The notes beneath the pieces are model-generated. The model was not told where the DNA came from, made no database searches, and saw nothing but the letters and a program-made list of their open reading frames with translations. From assembly GCF_033568475.1 (NCBI RefSeq), contig NC_133123.1, positions 155,759,753 through 155,823,752 of the forward strand: a DNA stretch of 64,000 bases, given 5' to 3'. Positions within the stretch are counted from its first letter, which is position 1. The number at the start of each line of letters is the position of its first letter. This document shows, in pieces, positions 1 to 11,338 of this stretch. This stretch comes from Henckelia pumila (taxonomy: Eukaryota; Streptophyta; Magnoliopsida; Lamiales; Gesneriaceae). A program made the position numbers and the translations under genes.

Positions 1-2
1 GG

Positions 3-1042
3 TATAACCAAATAAAAATTGATGAAAGAGATACCTCAAAGATTGCCTTTAGGTGTCCAGGTGCTATTGGTACTTTAGAATGTCTTGTGATGCCATTCGG
101 ATTAAAGAACGCTGGTGCAACTTACCAAAGGGCAATGAATGCAATCTTTTATGATATGATTAACCACTTCATTGAAGTATATATCGATGATATTGTGGTA
201 AAGTCAAGAAAAGCAGAAGATCATGTGGAGCATTTGAGAAAGAGTTTCGAAAGGATGCGGAAACATAATCTAAAGTTAAATCCAATGAAATGTGCCTTTG
301 GAGTTAAAGCTGGGAACTTCCTGGGGTTTTTGGTGCACCAGCGTGGTGTCGAAGTAGATCAAAACAAGTCCAACGCCATTTTAAAAGCTAGGCCACCAAA
401 GAGTAAAAAAGAACTACAGAGGTTCTTGGGCCAGGTAAATTACTTAAGAAGATTCATTTCGAACCTGGCAGGTAAAACTAAAGAATTTTCCCAGTTATTG
501 AAGCTCAAGGAAACCGACGAATTCATGTGGGAAGCTCACCACCAAGAAGCGTTTGAGAGAATAAAGGAATATTTATCCAAACCACCAATATTGATGCCTC
601 CAAGGTATGGAGTTCCTCTGAAATTATATATTGCAGCCGCTCCAAAATCAATAGGGTGTTTATTAGCCCAAAACAATGAAGAAAATAAAGAGCAGGCTAT
701 ATATTATTTAAGTCATTCACTCCATGAGGTAGAATATAAATATTCTGCTATTGAAAAATTGTGTTTTACTCTGTTCTATGCATGTACTAAATTGAGACAT
801 TATTTAATTCAGTCAACTGTATTTGTTGTGTCAAAAACTGATTTGGTCAAATACATGCTTAGTAGACCGGTGTTGTCAGGTAGAATTGGCAAATGTTCAT
901 TAGCATTAACAGAGTTTACATTGATTTATTGCTCTCAAAAATCCATAAAGGTACAGGCTATCGCAGATTTCTTAGCTCATCATTCAGGTTCTGATGAGTC
1001 AATACCAGAAGAAGTGGAAATCCCTGTGTATGGGATCGAAGA
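3..1042 (+). pseudogene. Tat-type pol fragment: reverse transcriptase (partial) and first RNase H
   Basis: The frame is open from base 3 to the solo-LTR insertion at 1043. The RT part shows the MPFGLKNAGATYQR block and the YIDDIVVKS catalytic box near base 180-205. It is followed by the thumb region (FLGFLVHQRGVEVD) and an RNase H. The first RNase H motif reads LYIAAAPKSIG, without the usual catalytic Asp. That fits the degenerate first RNase H of Tat elements, which carry a second RNase H downstream. The final motif IADFLAHH still has its Asp. In the intact element this part would copy the element RNA into DNA. Here the frame is cut by the LTR and the upstream half is out of view. The frame crosses the window start, so the visible methionines are not real starts. 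Confidence 0.85.
1038..1042. repeat. Target-site duplication GAAGA, left copy (right copy 4279-4283)
   Basis: GAAGA directly precedes the TG of the solo LTR and recurs directly after its final CA. The 5-bp size is that expected of gypsy integrases. Confidence 0.93.
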
Positions 1043-2091
1043 TGTAACGCCCAGAAATTCGTCACGTAAATCCGCATGCATAACTAGGAGATTTAATAAT
1101 TTTAGAATAATGTGAAAATGTGTTAAATTAATTTTATATGTTATTATGTGAATTATGTGATTTATTGGCATGTTTTAAATATTGTTTCGGCATTTAAATC
1201 GGTATGATGTGATTTATGAATTTATTTGAGAAAGTTTATTTTATGATCGCGTAGGCGGGACCGTGGACGGACGAGATGTTAGTTTTCACCCAAAATATTT
1301 TATGAGATTTTTAGGAGCCTTAAAATATTATTTTAAGGTAAGATTTTAAGAAAATTATGGTATTTTTATATATGTATATTTATATGTCCGTTTTTTACCC
1401 AAAATAAGTCATTTTAATGACTTTTATTAAGCTTTAAAAATCCCATTAATAATAATTTCGGGATTTACTTAGTTTTAGAAAATTAGAATGTATTTTAAAT
1501 TTTAAAATTAGAGTATTTAATTATCCTAATTATCTATTAATTATTTAACCTAGATTATCCTAAATATTATACCCTAAATCCCACCCAAACCCACGCCTCA
1601 CCTCTTAGCCGCCTCCATCACCATATTCTCCACCATTTTCACGTTCCATCAGAGTTTTCCCAGCCCCATAGCCGATATTTGAAGGTTTTTGGATTATTTA
1701 GAAGATCTGTTCGTCCCGGCGAGCCCGATATGCGTCGTTTACGTCGTTTCGTCTAAATAATTATCAAGGCACGTCTCGAATCCATTCTTGGCCACCATTT
1801 AAATCATATTACAAAGATTTTATGCTTACAAGATCTGATATTGCATGTGTTATGATCTAGAAAAGAAAACATTAAAGTTCATGCATGTTCCTCACGTTTT
1901 TGCACTTCATGGCTCGATTTTGCACTATTTCTGGACATGGCTTGGTTCGAACTGCTAGATGATCGTTCATGGGTCTAGGTGGGTTCATAGGGGTCGGTTT
2001 AGGCAAGGTGGTTCACGGCTGGAAGGGCTGGAACCAAGGGAAAAGGGGCTGGGACAGCAGCTAGGCGGGCAGAGGGAGCTGTCTGGTTTAT

Positions 2092-2560
2092 GGGCCTTGG
2101 CCGAGCCATGCAAGGCTTGGATCGGGCCAGGCCTGGTTCGAGGGATGCACTTGGACCCTGGGGTGGTCCAGGTGTCGGAGCTCTGGCCTTTGGTGGCCGG
2201 AGCTGGTCGGAACATGCAAAGTATCATGGGCTGTCCAGAAAAGGGGCCTGCACAGGTTGCATGGGGTTTAGGGGCCTTGGCCGAGCCATGCAAGGCTTGG
2301 CTCGAGCCAGTCCTGGTCCAGGGGTTGCACCTAGACCCTGGGGTGGTCCAGGTGTCGGAGCTCCGGCCATGGGTGGCCTGAGCTGGTCAGAAAGTTAAGG
2401 GGAGTAAGGGCTGTTCCATGGGAGGGGCTGCGTGGGGTTTTCTTGGGATTTAGGGGCTGTGGCCGAGCCATGCAGGGCTTGGCTCGAGCCAGGCCCCAGG
2501 CTGGGATTGCACCTAGACCCTGGGGTGGTCCAGGTGCCGGATCTCCGGCCGGTGGTGGCC
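2092..2560 (+). repeat. Three tandem units of about 181 bp inside the solo LTR
   Basis: The phrase ccgagccatgcaaggcttgg occurs at about 2100, 2281 and, in slightly changed form, 2462. Each time it is followed at similar spacing by a ctggggtggtccaggtg(t/c)cgga segment. The units are GC-rich, contain tggcc/ggcca motifs and are absent from the corresponding part of the LTR at 54844-57987. They create long spurious open frames on both strands. Confidence 0.8.
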
Positions 2561-2842
2561 GGAGCAAGGTGTTTAAGGGGCTAAGGCGGCAGCTGCCGCA
2601 ACGGGGTTTGAGGATAGGTTAGGGTCGGGTTCTATGGTTTCAAGTGAGCCGGGCTCGGGTCTTTGGGTCCGGGTCCAGGTTGGGTCAAGTCTTGATGGGT
2701 CAAAATATTTTTAGTCCGGGTCTAGATTTTATTATTTGGGCTTGGGTCTCTTATTTTAATTAATTAAGAGTTTAAGTAGTTAATTGATGGGTTGGTCTTG
2801 ATTAATTAATTAATTGGACTAATTTAATGGGCTTTATTAATT

Positions 2843-3110
2843 ATTGAGGTGAGCCACTAATTTTTCATGGACCGTGTGATCCATGAGAATTATTGGGCCA
2901 AGTCGTGTTGGGTTTAGTAATTTAATGGGCTAATTTTTAGGTTAATGGGTCGGACTAAGAGTTAATGAGATAATTAATAATTATTAAATTAATATTGAGT
3001 TAAGCAATTTAAATGGGCTTAATTAATGTTTTAAGTGAGCCCATTAGTTTGCCATGGACCTGGGGGTCCATGAGAATTGATGGGTCAGGTCATGTTGGGC
3101 TTAATGCTTA
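2843..3110 (+). repeat. Diverged direct repeat with a small hairpin inside the solo LTR
   Basis: A segment with gtgagcc, then a catggacc...ccatgagaatt hairpin and a tgttgggtt ending occurs at about 2850-2912. A related segment occurs at about 3035-3100 (ccatggacctgggggtccatg). One hairpin copy is also recognisable in the related LTRs near 56260-56285 and 60750-60775. Confidence 0.6.
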
Positions 3111-4283
3111 TTGGGTCAGTCTAGGAATTTATGGGTTTAAGTCAAGTGGTCAGCAGCTCGAACAAGTCCTTAGAAAAATAAATGTTCGTAAATATATATT
3201 TAACTCATGCATGCATTTTTATTAGATATATAAGTATGATTTTTAAGAAAATAAATTAAATATATATTTACGGACAAATTTTTATGAAATAAAGAAATAA
3301 ATGAGAATTTTAAGTTCATGCATCATTAAGAATTTTCATGATAAGTTTAAGAGCATGTTATGAAAAATATATTTTTATGGAAGTTGAAGTGAAGGTGGAA
3401 AGTGATGTGGTTGGAGGCCGGGATACCTGGGCCCGGTGACCTTCCTAATGATGTATAAGTATGATGAGCTTATGGATCCAGCTGAGAGGACTGGTGAAGT
3501 GGCAGCACAGAGTTGAAAACCCCACCGCCGCGTACGTTGGTTTATAGATTGATCAATCGCTCAGTATGATGCCACCGACATGGATACGACCTGTTGAGAA
3601 CTTACGAAAATTATAAAGTATGATGAATTATGTTATAGCATGATGATTTAGCAGTATGATTATTTATTTATGTTTATATGCATATAATTTTAAGATCATG
3701 CACGTATAATTATTATTCACGTATTTTATATGATGTGTGCTTGTGTGTGGTTTCATTTTGTTATGTAAGGATAGAACGTGCTGAGCCTCTAGGCTCACTA
3801 GATTTAAATGGTGCAGGTGAGCAGAATGTTAATGAAGTTAATGTGTTCCCGACTGGCGGCGAGGGCGTATGAGTATCCAGGCGGCTAGTACCCGTGACCA
3901 TCGCTCTATTATGAATTTTATGTTGAGACTAGAATATTTATGTCCGCATAGGTTTTATTATTATAGATTTTTAGTATATGCATGATTTTAGATTTAAGTA
4001 TTTATTTTCTAAGTTTTCATGAATTTTTGTGAAAGAAATATTATTTAGGAGTTTTATTATGGCATTCATATAAATTATTATTTAGTAATTATTTTTAAGT
4101 ATTTAATTGCATGCGTGTACTTTTATTGTATCTTTGGTGTATTTGTATTTTAAATTAAGTAAAGTTATTTTTAAGTACGATATATATATGTATGAGCATA
4201 TATATATTTATATTCATTATTTTATAATTAGAGATTTAAAAAAAAAAAAAATTTCACTAGAAGTTCTAGGATGTTTCAGAAGA

Positions 4284-5759
4284 ACCACCATGGACATTGA
4301 AATTTGATGGTTCTAGCACTGAAGGAACTGCGGGTGCAGACATAGTAATTATATCTCCAACCGGAATAAAAACAGCCTTGTCCTTTAATCTGGATTTTCC
4401 TTGTACTAACAATCAAGCTGAATATGAAGCATTAGTAATTGGGTTGGAGGTGCTCAAAGATTTGCGAGCAAAGAATGTTCAAGTAATTGGAAACTCACAG
4501 TTGGTACTTCGGCAAGTAGCTGGAGAGTATAAATATACGAGTCTATCGTTGATTCCCTATTTTGCAGCCGCTTCCCAGCTGGCTGATGATTTTGAGGAGA
4601 TAAATTTTCAATATGTACCAAGACAGCAAAATTGGGAGGCCAATGAATTAGCGCAAATTGCTTCGGGATTGAGATTGTCTGAGAAACTCACTCATCGATT
4701 AGTGTTAATTCAGAAAAGGAATCATCCTTCCATCATGCAAAGGGGATTACAAATTGAGACTTTTAATGTGGATGTTAATTTGGCAGGTGATTGGAGAGAT
4801 GAACTAAAAGAAGCCTTACAATTTCCCAAGAGACCAATTCCTTACAATTTGAGGATGAAAGTCCTTAATTATATATTGGTAGAAGATGATTTATATAGGA
4901 AAGGAATGGATGGTTTGTTGTTGAGATGCATTGGGTTCCCCGAGGCAATGGAAGTCATGAAACATGTTCATGAAGGAGTATGCGGTGCACATCAATCAGG
5001 AATTAAAATGAGATGGCTCGTGAGGAGGCATGGATATTATTGGCCATCAATGTTGAGGGATTGCATTAGATACTCTAAAGGATATCAACCTTGCCAAAGA
5101 CATGGCAATATCCAACGGGTTCCTGCTGATGAAATGTATGCCATTATAAAACCGTGGCCGTTTCGAGGTTGGGCTATGGATTTGATCGGGAAAATTTACC
5201 CATCTTCATCTAAAGGCCATAATTTCATTATTGTGGCCACAGACTTCTTTACCAAATGGGTGGAGGCTATACCATTGAAAAAGGTGGAACAAAAAGATTT
5301 GATCGATTTTATCAAGGAGCACATCATACATCGATTTGGTATACCAAAATCTATTATCACAGATCAAGGAACCATGTTTGTAAGGTCGGAAGTCAAAGAT
5401 TTTGCAGCAGATTATGGCATTAAGCTACACTGCTCTTCGCCATATTACCCTCAGGCCAATGGGCAAGAAGAAGCCTCTAATAAAGTGCTAATTCAAATCT
5501 TGCAGAAAATGATGGAAGACAATCCAAGAGATTGGCCTAGGCTATTATCTGAAACATTATGGGCGTACAGAACATCAAAGAGAACCGCAACCGGGGTGAG
5601 TCCTTTTGCATTGGCTTATGGGCATGAAGCTGTATTGCCTATGGAGATCATGGTTCCGTCATTACGAATAGCTATGCAAAATCATTTGATTCCGGAAACA
5701 TACAGTGAAGCCATGATCACAGAGTTAGAGGATCTCGATGATACACGAATGCAAGCTCT
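4284..5759 (+). pseudogene. Tat-type pol fragment: second (archaeal-type) RNase H and integrase core
   Basis: The frame resumes after the solo LTR. The second RNase H runs from about 4294 (LKFDGSS) through NNQAEYEAL. Its motif GNSQLVLRQ has Asn where an Asp is usual, and NELAQIASG also departs from the usual ADALA, so the nuclease site looks damaged. The integrase follows. The zinc-binding region keeps H-x-H spacing near HVHEGVCGAHQ, but the CxxC has become YQPC, losing one Cys. The DDE core keeps MDLIG, TDQGT and the Glu of GQEEASNK. The fragment stops at 5759, where another retrotransposon is inserted; its last native codons continue at 12347. Overall a decaying copy. Confidence 0.85.
5755..5759. 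repeat. Target-site duplication GCTCT, left copy (right copy 12342-12346)
   Basis: GCTCT abuts the TGATATGAATTC end of the left LTR and the ...GCATCA end of the right LTR. Removing one copy restores the reading frame of the host Tat element. Confidence 0.92.
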
Positions 5760-6505
5760 TGATATGAATTCGTAATGTATGGAAGGCAAACACGACTATA
5801 TTAAAATCGTACCCTCAATCCAATAACAAAAGAAATCAAGAAATTGCCCGATCTTGAAAACAAGTAAAAAAAGTTTTGGATTAACCACCTCTAGCTTACA
5901 ACGAAACTAGCAACAATAATCACGAAGAAAACAATTGATCACAACGGGACCTTCAAAAAACCTGTTTCTGACAACCCACGAGGATAATCAATCGACAAAC
6001 GCCACAAAGTTGAAAATTTTGATAAGTTTGATTTTTGGGTAAGCAAAAGCTTAATAAAATTCTAGAGAGAATTTTGTATGGAATAATCAATAATCTGAAA
6101 TCTTAATTGCCCTTAAAATAATGAATGTTGTAGTATTTATATTACAACCCAAAATATTGAAAGATAATGCAAAATAAATCAAAAATATATCAAAGATATC
6201 TCCTAAAGTTTCCTAGTAGGAATAAAAGACCTAAAATAAGCAAAATAATGCCAAAATATTAAAAATCCCGAACACACACACAAAACACCTTCGGTGCATG
6301 TAAAATAATCGGGGCGGGCGCGCTAGGGCTAAGCGCGGGCACGCCTTTGTTGCGCAGTGCAAGGCGCGGGCGCGCCGAGAGCTCGCACAATTCTTCGTCA
6401 ATTTGGCATCCGTAAGCGCGGGCGCGCGATCAAGGGGCGCGGGCGCGCGATCAAGGGGCGCGGGCGCGCTTCTTCTTCGCAAAATAAGGGCGCGGGCGCG
6501 GGCGC
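5760..6505 (-). repeat. 3' LTR, truncated
   Basis: From 5760 to about 6500 this matches 11339-12085 almost base for base (TGATATGAATTCGTAATG start, then the GC-rich gcgcgggcgcgc repeats). The remaining about 235-260 bp present at the right end of the 5' LTR are absent. Instead the sequence runs straight into the 3' part of pol. The junction lies inside a ggcgcgggcgc run, so its exact base is ambiguous. Confidence 0.88.
6310..6505. repeat. CpG-rich short repeats (ggcgcgggcgcgc) in the LTR
   Basis: At least six close variants of ggcgcgggcgcgc occur, several spaced by gatcaagg or similar. The same block is in the other LTR at about 11890-12110. It stands out sharply from the AT-rich surroundings. 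Confidence 0.85.
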
Positions 6506-9066
6506 CGTTTTTCAGGAAACCGCTCTTTCCTCAAATGCAACCATACCCAATCTCCTGGTTCAAACACAACTCTCTTCTTTCCCTTATTTGCTTGCTTTGT
6601 ATACTGCAAATTCTTTTTCTCAATGTTCGCCTTCACTTTTTCATGTAAATTTCTCACAAATTTCGCCTTTTTCTTACCATCCATGTTAACCCTTTCACTC
6701 ATAGGCAAATACATCAAATCCAACGGGGTTAAAGGATTAAAACCATACACAATTTCAAATGGTGAAAAATTTGTAGTAGAATGCACACTACGATTATATG
6801 CAAACTCCACAAATGGCAAACATTCTTCCCAACTCTTCAAATTTTTTTTAATTATAACACGCAACAAAGTTTCTAATGTCCTATTAACAACCTCAGTTTG
6901 ACCATCCGTTTGAGGATGACATGTAGTCGAAAACAGTAATTTAGTACCAAGCTTGCACCATAATGTTTTCCAAAAATAACTCAAGAAACGAGTATCTCTA
7001 TCAGAAACAATACTCTTAGGCATGCCATGCAATCTGACAATTTCATTAAAGAACAAGTCCGCAACATGAGATGCATCATCAGATTTATGACAAGCAATAA
7101 AATGAGCCATTTTCAAAAATCTATCAACCACCACAAACACAGAATCCCTCCCCTTCTTAGATCTTGGTAATCCTAAAACAAAATCCATCGAAATATCTAC
7201 CCATGATTCACTAGGAACAGGAAGTGGGGTATACAATCCATGCGGTTGTGTCTTAGACTTAGCTTTCCTACAAGTCACACATCTCTCACAAATACTCTCA
7301 ACATCATGCTTCATATGTGGCCAATAAAAATGTTCATACAAAGTATCATAAGTTTTAGCCACACCAAAATGCCCCATCAAACCACACCCATGTGATTCCC
7401 TAACAAGTAATTCACGTATGGACGATTTAGGAACACACAATTTATCTTCCTTAAACAGATATCCATCATGCATGAAAAATTTATCCTTCGGACCATGCAA
7501 ACATGACACATAAATCTCACCAAAATCATGATCATTGGCATACAACTCCTTCACATACTCAAATCCCAAAAACTTAGAGTCCAGAGTAGATAGAAGCACA
7601 TACCTTCGTGATAGAGCATCTGCTACCACGTTTTCTTTCCCTAGCTTGTACTTGATAATATAGGGAAAAGTCTCCACAAACGCCACCCACTTGGCATGCC
7701 TCTTGTTCAGCTTTTGTTGTCCTTTGATATGTTTTAAAGACTCATGATCCGTATGAATCACAAATTCTTTTGGCCTCAAATAATGCTGCCATGTTTCAAG
7801 CACACGAACCAAGGCATAGAATTCCTTGTCGTAGGTAGGATAATTCAGCGCTGCTCCACTTAGCTTCTCACTAAAGTATGCAATTGGTCGTCCACCTTGC
7901 ATCAACACACCGCCAATTCCTACACCTGACGCATCACATTCAATTTCAAAAGTATTAGAAAAATCAGGTAATACAAGTAAAAGAGCATTAATTAATTTCT
8001 GCTTAATGATATCAAAAGACTTCTCTTGCTCCTCGCCCCAATGAAATGGAACGTTCTTCTTGATCACTGCAGTCATAGGAGCCGCCAAAGTGTTGAAGTC
8101 TTTTACAAATCTCCTATAGAAACTTGCAAGACCATGAAAACTCCGAACTTGGCCAATTGAAGTAGGCGTTGGCCAATCTCGAATTGCACTTACCTTGTCC
8201 TCATCAACTTTGACTCCTTGAGCACTCACAACAAAACCAAGAAACACAAGTTCTTTTGTACAAAACACACACTTTTTCAAATTAGCATACAAATTCTCAG
8301 CCTTTAGTGTGATTAGCACAATTCTCAAGTGTTCAACATGCTCATTCAAATTTTTGCTATACACCAAGATATCATCAAAGTATACCACAACAAATTTCCC
8401 AATATAAGCACGCAAGACATGATTCATCAATCTCATAAAAGTACTAGGTGCATTAGTTAACCCAAATGGCATAACCAACCACTCATACAATCCATATTTC
8501 GTTTTGAAAGCAGTTTTCCACTCATCTCCTTCTCTCATCCTAATTTGATGATAACCACTTTTCAAATCAATTTTACTAAAAATGCTAGAACCATGCAATT
8601 CATCCAACATATCATCTAGCCTAGGAATATGATGCCTATACTTGATGGTAATATTGTTAATGGCTCTACAATCAACACACATTCTCCATGAACCGTCTTT
8701 CTTAGGCACTAACAAAACAGGTACAGCACAAGGAGATATCGACTCACGCACAAACCCCTTATCGAGAAGTTCACTTACCTGCCTTTGTAGCTCTTTTGTT
8801 TCCTCCGGATTACTCCTATAAGCTGGACGATTCGGTAACGCACTTCCGGGCACAAGATCAATTTGATGCTCAATTCCCCTCAAAGGTGGTAGTCCTTGAG
8901 GTAAATCCTCCGAAAATAATTCTTCAAATTCCTGCAAGAGAGAAACAATATTGCTCGGAAGATTTCCGGCTCTATCACTTGTGTTAAGGAGAATCTCCTT
9001 ATAGAAAATCAACACAAGTGAAGTATGCACATGTAAAATCTCTCGCAACTCACTCTTTTGGGCCAT
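6451..9066 (-). pseudogene. Retrotransposon pol: reverse transcriptase, RNase H, integrase, C-terminus lost by deletion into the LTR
   Basis: An 871-codon frame starts with ATG at 9066. RT shows [31 protein letters not shown] and the YFDDILVYS box. RNase H shows [16 protein letters not shown] and [10 protein letters not shown]. The integrase has an intact H-H-C-C finger ([10 protein letters not shown] ... [12 protein letters not shown]) and the DDE residues in [17 protein letters not shown] and [11 protein letters not shown]. The native frame ends after [11 protein letters not shown]. The last residues (an Arg/Pro/Ala-rich tail) are translated from LTR repeats, so the GPY/F module and chromodomain are missing. 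The 5' end overlaps the gag frame by 58 bp in another phase. Enzymatic motifs look intact, so the insertion is fairly young, but the element can no longer make a normal 3' end. Confidence 0.9.
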
Positions 9067-10811
9067 ATATATTTTTTTATCGGCCTCTTTCCTCTCAATT
9101 TTTTTCTCATCTTTTTTTCTTTCATTCTTTTTTTTTCTAAGGCCACCTCACTTTTTTGTTCACTCTTTTTTTCGGCCTCTTCTCTCTTTTTCTTTTTCAA
9201 ATGATCATCCAACACTTGCTTTGGAGTCATATGCAACAATACAACAGAGTTCTTTTTCATAGTAAAAGAATAACGATTTTTAAAACCGTCATGTATCACC
9301 TTCCTATCAAATTGCCACGGTCTTCCTAACAAAATATGACAAGCTTGCATAGGAACAACATCACACAACACTTCATCCTCATATTTACCAATTGAGAAAG
9401 ACACTAAAACTTGCCTAGTCACTCTCACCTTCGAACTATCGTTAAACCACTGCAATTTATATGGTTGAGGATGCTTTAAAGTAGGCAAACTCAACTTTTC
9501 AACAAGCTCACTACTTGCCACATTAGTACAACTACCCCCATCAATGATGACACTACACACTTTGTTTTTCACGAAGCATCTAGTATGAAACAAATTTTCC
9601 CTTTGATTTTCTTCCTCCTCTTTTTGTTGCACATTCAACACTCTCCTAGTCACCAACAACTCTCCAACCACCGCATCATATCCCTCATCATCGGGATCCT
9701 CCAACGCAGGCATACTATCATAATTATCCTCCTCACTCTCCGACTCAAACTCACCACAAGCATTCATTATCATAATTTTTTTATTCGGACACTGACTAGC
9801 AATATGACCAAGACCTTGACATCGAAAGCATTTAATGTCCCTAGAACAATTATTAGGAGTTTCAGATTTACCTTGCACTCCTTGCTTTGGTGTTTCTTGC
9901 TTGGTGTCAATTTTTGGTTTGGACACCGGCTTGACATCCTTTCGTTTGCCAACGTTTGGACGCCAAGGAGTAGAAGAACCCACAACAGTAGAGTTTCGAC
10001 CCATACCTCTCCTTTTGAGTTGTTGTTCCACTTTCATGGCCAATTGTACCATCTCCTCAAGATCCATGCAATGTCTAAGCTCCACTTGGTCTTGAATCTC
10101 CCTATTCAAACCACATAAGAAACGAGCCATAGTTGCTTCACGATCCTCTTCAATATTAGCTCGAATCATGGTGACCTCCAACTCCTTGAAGTAATCCTCA
10201 ACACTCTTCGAACCTTGCTTCAAATTTTGTAAATGCCTAAACATATTACGATAGTAGTAATTAGGCACAAATCTCTTCCGCAATATTTGCTTCATCTCCT
10301 CCCATGTCTCAATGGGACGCTCTCGATTCCTCCTCCTAGAAGTAACAAATTGATCCCACCAAATGAGAGCATAATCCACAAACTCAACCATCGCCAGTTT
10401 TATTTTTTTCGCATCATTGTAGTTGTGGCAATCAAACACCGATTCAATTCTCATCTCCCACTCCAAATAAGCCTCCGGATCAGATTTCCCATGGAACGAA
10501 GGAATCTTCATCTTAATCCCAATAATATTCCCATCCTCTCGACTCCCTTCGATGTATCTTCCTCTCACAGCTCCCCTTCTATTTCTTTCACCTTCATGAA
10601 CCCTCCTATTTCTACCCCAATTTTCACCCAAACTCTCTTCATCCTCTCCACCATCATCATCTTCCTCAAATATTTTCTTTTTATTTTTACCATCACCTCC
10701 ACTAACTTCAAGCTTATCCAACTTCTCATGTATTGGCCCCAAAGCCGCCATCATCATCTTGGTCAATTCATCCATTTGACCTTGAGAAAAGTTTTGGCTA
10801 AAAGAACTCAT
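9009..10811 (-). CDS. Retrotransposon Gag-protease
   Basis: A 600-codon frame starts with ATG (MSSFSQNF) at 10811, 527 bp downstream of the 5' LTR. In order it has an N-terminal coil, an acidic/Gly stretch, the retrotransposon gag domain (about residues 90-260, with [17 protein letters not shown] and [11 protein letters not shown]), a basic linker, one CCHC zinc knuckle ([14 protein letters not shown], about 325-340) and an aspartic protease ([15 protein letters not shown], then [11 protein letters not shown]). The active-site triad reads D-G-G, a variant of DTG/DSG. A Lys/Glu-rich tail encoded by A-rich runs follows, and there the frame parts from pol. Gag-pol is usually a single frame in this clade, so the split may be an old frameshift in the A-rich tract. 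Gag forms the particle and protease matures it. Confidence 0.87.
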   Translation of the reverse strand: MSSFSQNFSQGQMDELTKMMMAALGPIHEKLDKLEVSGGDGKNKKKIFEEDDDGGEDEESLGENWGRNRRVHEGERNRRGAVRGRYIEGSREDGNIIGIKMKIPSFHGKSDPEAYLEWEMRIESVFDCHNYNDAKKIKLAMVEFVDYALIWWDQFVTSRRRNRERPIETWEEMKQILRKRFVPNYYYRNMFRHLQNLKQGSKSVEDYFKELEVTMIRANIEEDREATMARFLCGLNREIQDQVELRHCMDLEEMVQLAMKVEQQLKRRGMGRNSTVVGSSTPWRPNVGKRKDVKPVSKPKIDTKQETPKQGVQGKSETPNNCSRDIKCFRCQGLGHIASQCPNKKIMIMNACGEFESESEEDNYDSMPALEDPDDEGYDAVVGELLVTRRVLNVQQKEEEENQRENLFHTRCFVKNKVCSVIIDGGSCTNVASSELVEKLSLPTLKHPQPYKLQWFNDSSKVRVTRQVLVSFSIGKYEDEVLCDVVPMQACHILLGRPWQFDRKVIHDGFKNRYSFTMKKNSVVLLHMTPKQVLDDHLKKKKREEAEKKSEQKSEVALEKKRMKEKKMRKKLRGKRPIKKYIWPKRVSCERFYMCILHLC

Positions 10812-11324
10812 CGTACCTGCAAGAAAACGTTAGTAATAAAATTACCTCACACAAATTCTCACAATTCACTCCAAAGAATTCACTCAACCACTTTTTTTTT
10901 CCACTCAATTTATGCAGGCTTTTGCTTTATGTAGAATTCAATCAAACTTTCAAGTTTACAACTCGTAGACACTTGAAGATTGACTCTCGAAGACTGACAA
11001 AAACAAGATGAAGAATTTTTATGAACACTCGAATTTTGACCTGAACCCAAGAATGAACAATTGACAACAAGTTATCTTGCTTCTTCAATATATATATATA
11101 TATTTTTTAAAGCTTTCGATTCTTTCTATTTTTTTTTTGCTCGATTTTTTTTTTTATAACTTGTAGCACAAGACACGAGACTTAGATAACAAGTTTGAAA
11201 GAAACGACACAAAAATTCGACGAAGGAAATATTCCAACGAAGAAGATGAAGAACGGGTAAGAAGAACGAAGAACGCGAAGAAAGAGATAGATGAAGATAG
11301 ATACTTACTTGATTCAAAACCTTT

Positions 11325-11336
11325 GCTTTGATACCA
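11325..11336 (-). promoter_or_regulatory. Primer-binding site for initiator tRNA-Met
   Basis: Read on the - strand this is TGGTATCAAAGC, two bases inside the 5' LTR end at 11339. It matches the usual TGGTATCAGAGC complement of plant initiator tRNA-Met except for one base. It fixes the orientation of the element. Confidence 0.88.
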
Positions 11337-11338
11337 AA

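Larger units (their letters stand above)
1043..4278 (+). mobile_element. Solo LTR (3.24 kb) of a gypsy family related to the gag-only element at 54.8-61.1 kb
   Basis: The block begins TGTAACGCCC and ends GATGTTTCA, that is TG...CA. It is flanked by the identical 5-bp duplication GAAGA at 1038-1042 and 4279-4283. Its ends and much of its body match, in reverse orientation, the LTRs at 54844-57987 and 59354-61133. Shared parts include the gagcccatta, ggtgaccttcc and gagcctctaggctc segments. No internal retroelement region is present, so it is the product of recombination between two LTRs. It splits the Tat polyprotein. The GC-rich centre (about 1960-2600) differs strongly from that of the related LTRs. 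Open frames seen inside that centre are composition effects, not genes. Confidence 0.95.

Noticed and set aside
1959-2567. Several overlapping open frames on both strands
   Set aside because: They lie in GC-rich tandem repeats of a solo LTR, overlap in several frames, contain repeats of the same peptide and match no protein family.
6231-6689. Small Arg/Gly/Ala-rich frames
   Set aside because: They are translations of CpG-rich LTR repeats and of the antisense strand of pol.
9585-10934. Open frames opposite gag
   Set aside because: They are antisense shadows of a gag gene with clear domains on the other strand.
11325-11338. Possible tRNA gene hit
   Set aside because: It is only the primer-binding site complementary to initiator tRNA-Met; no cloverleaf is present. 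The same holds for 59339-59351.
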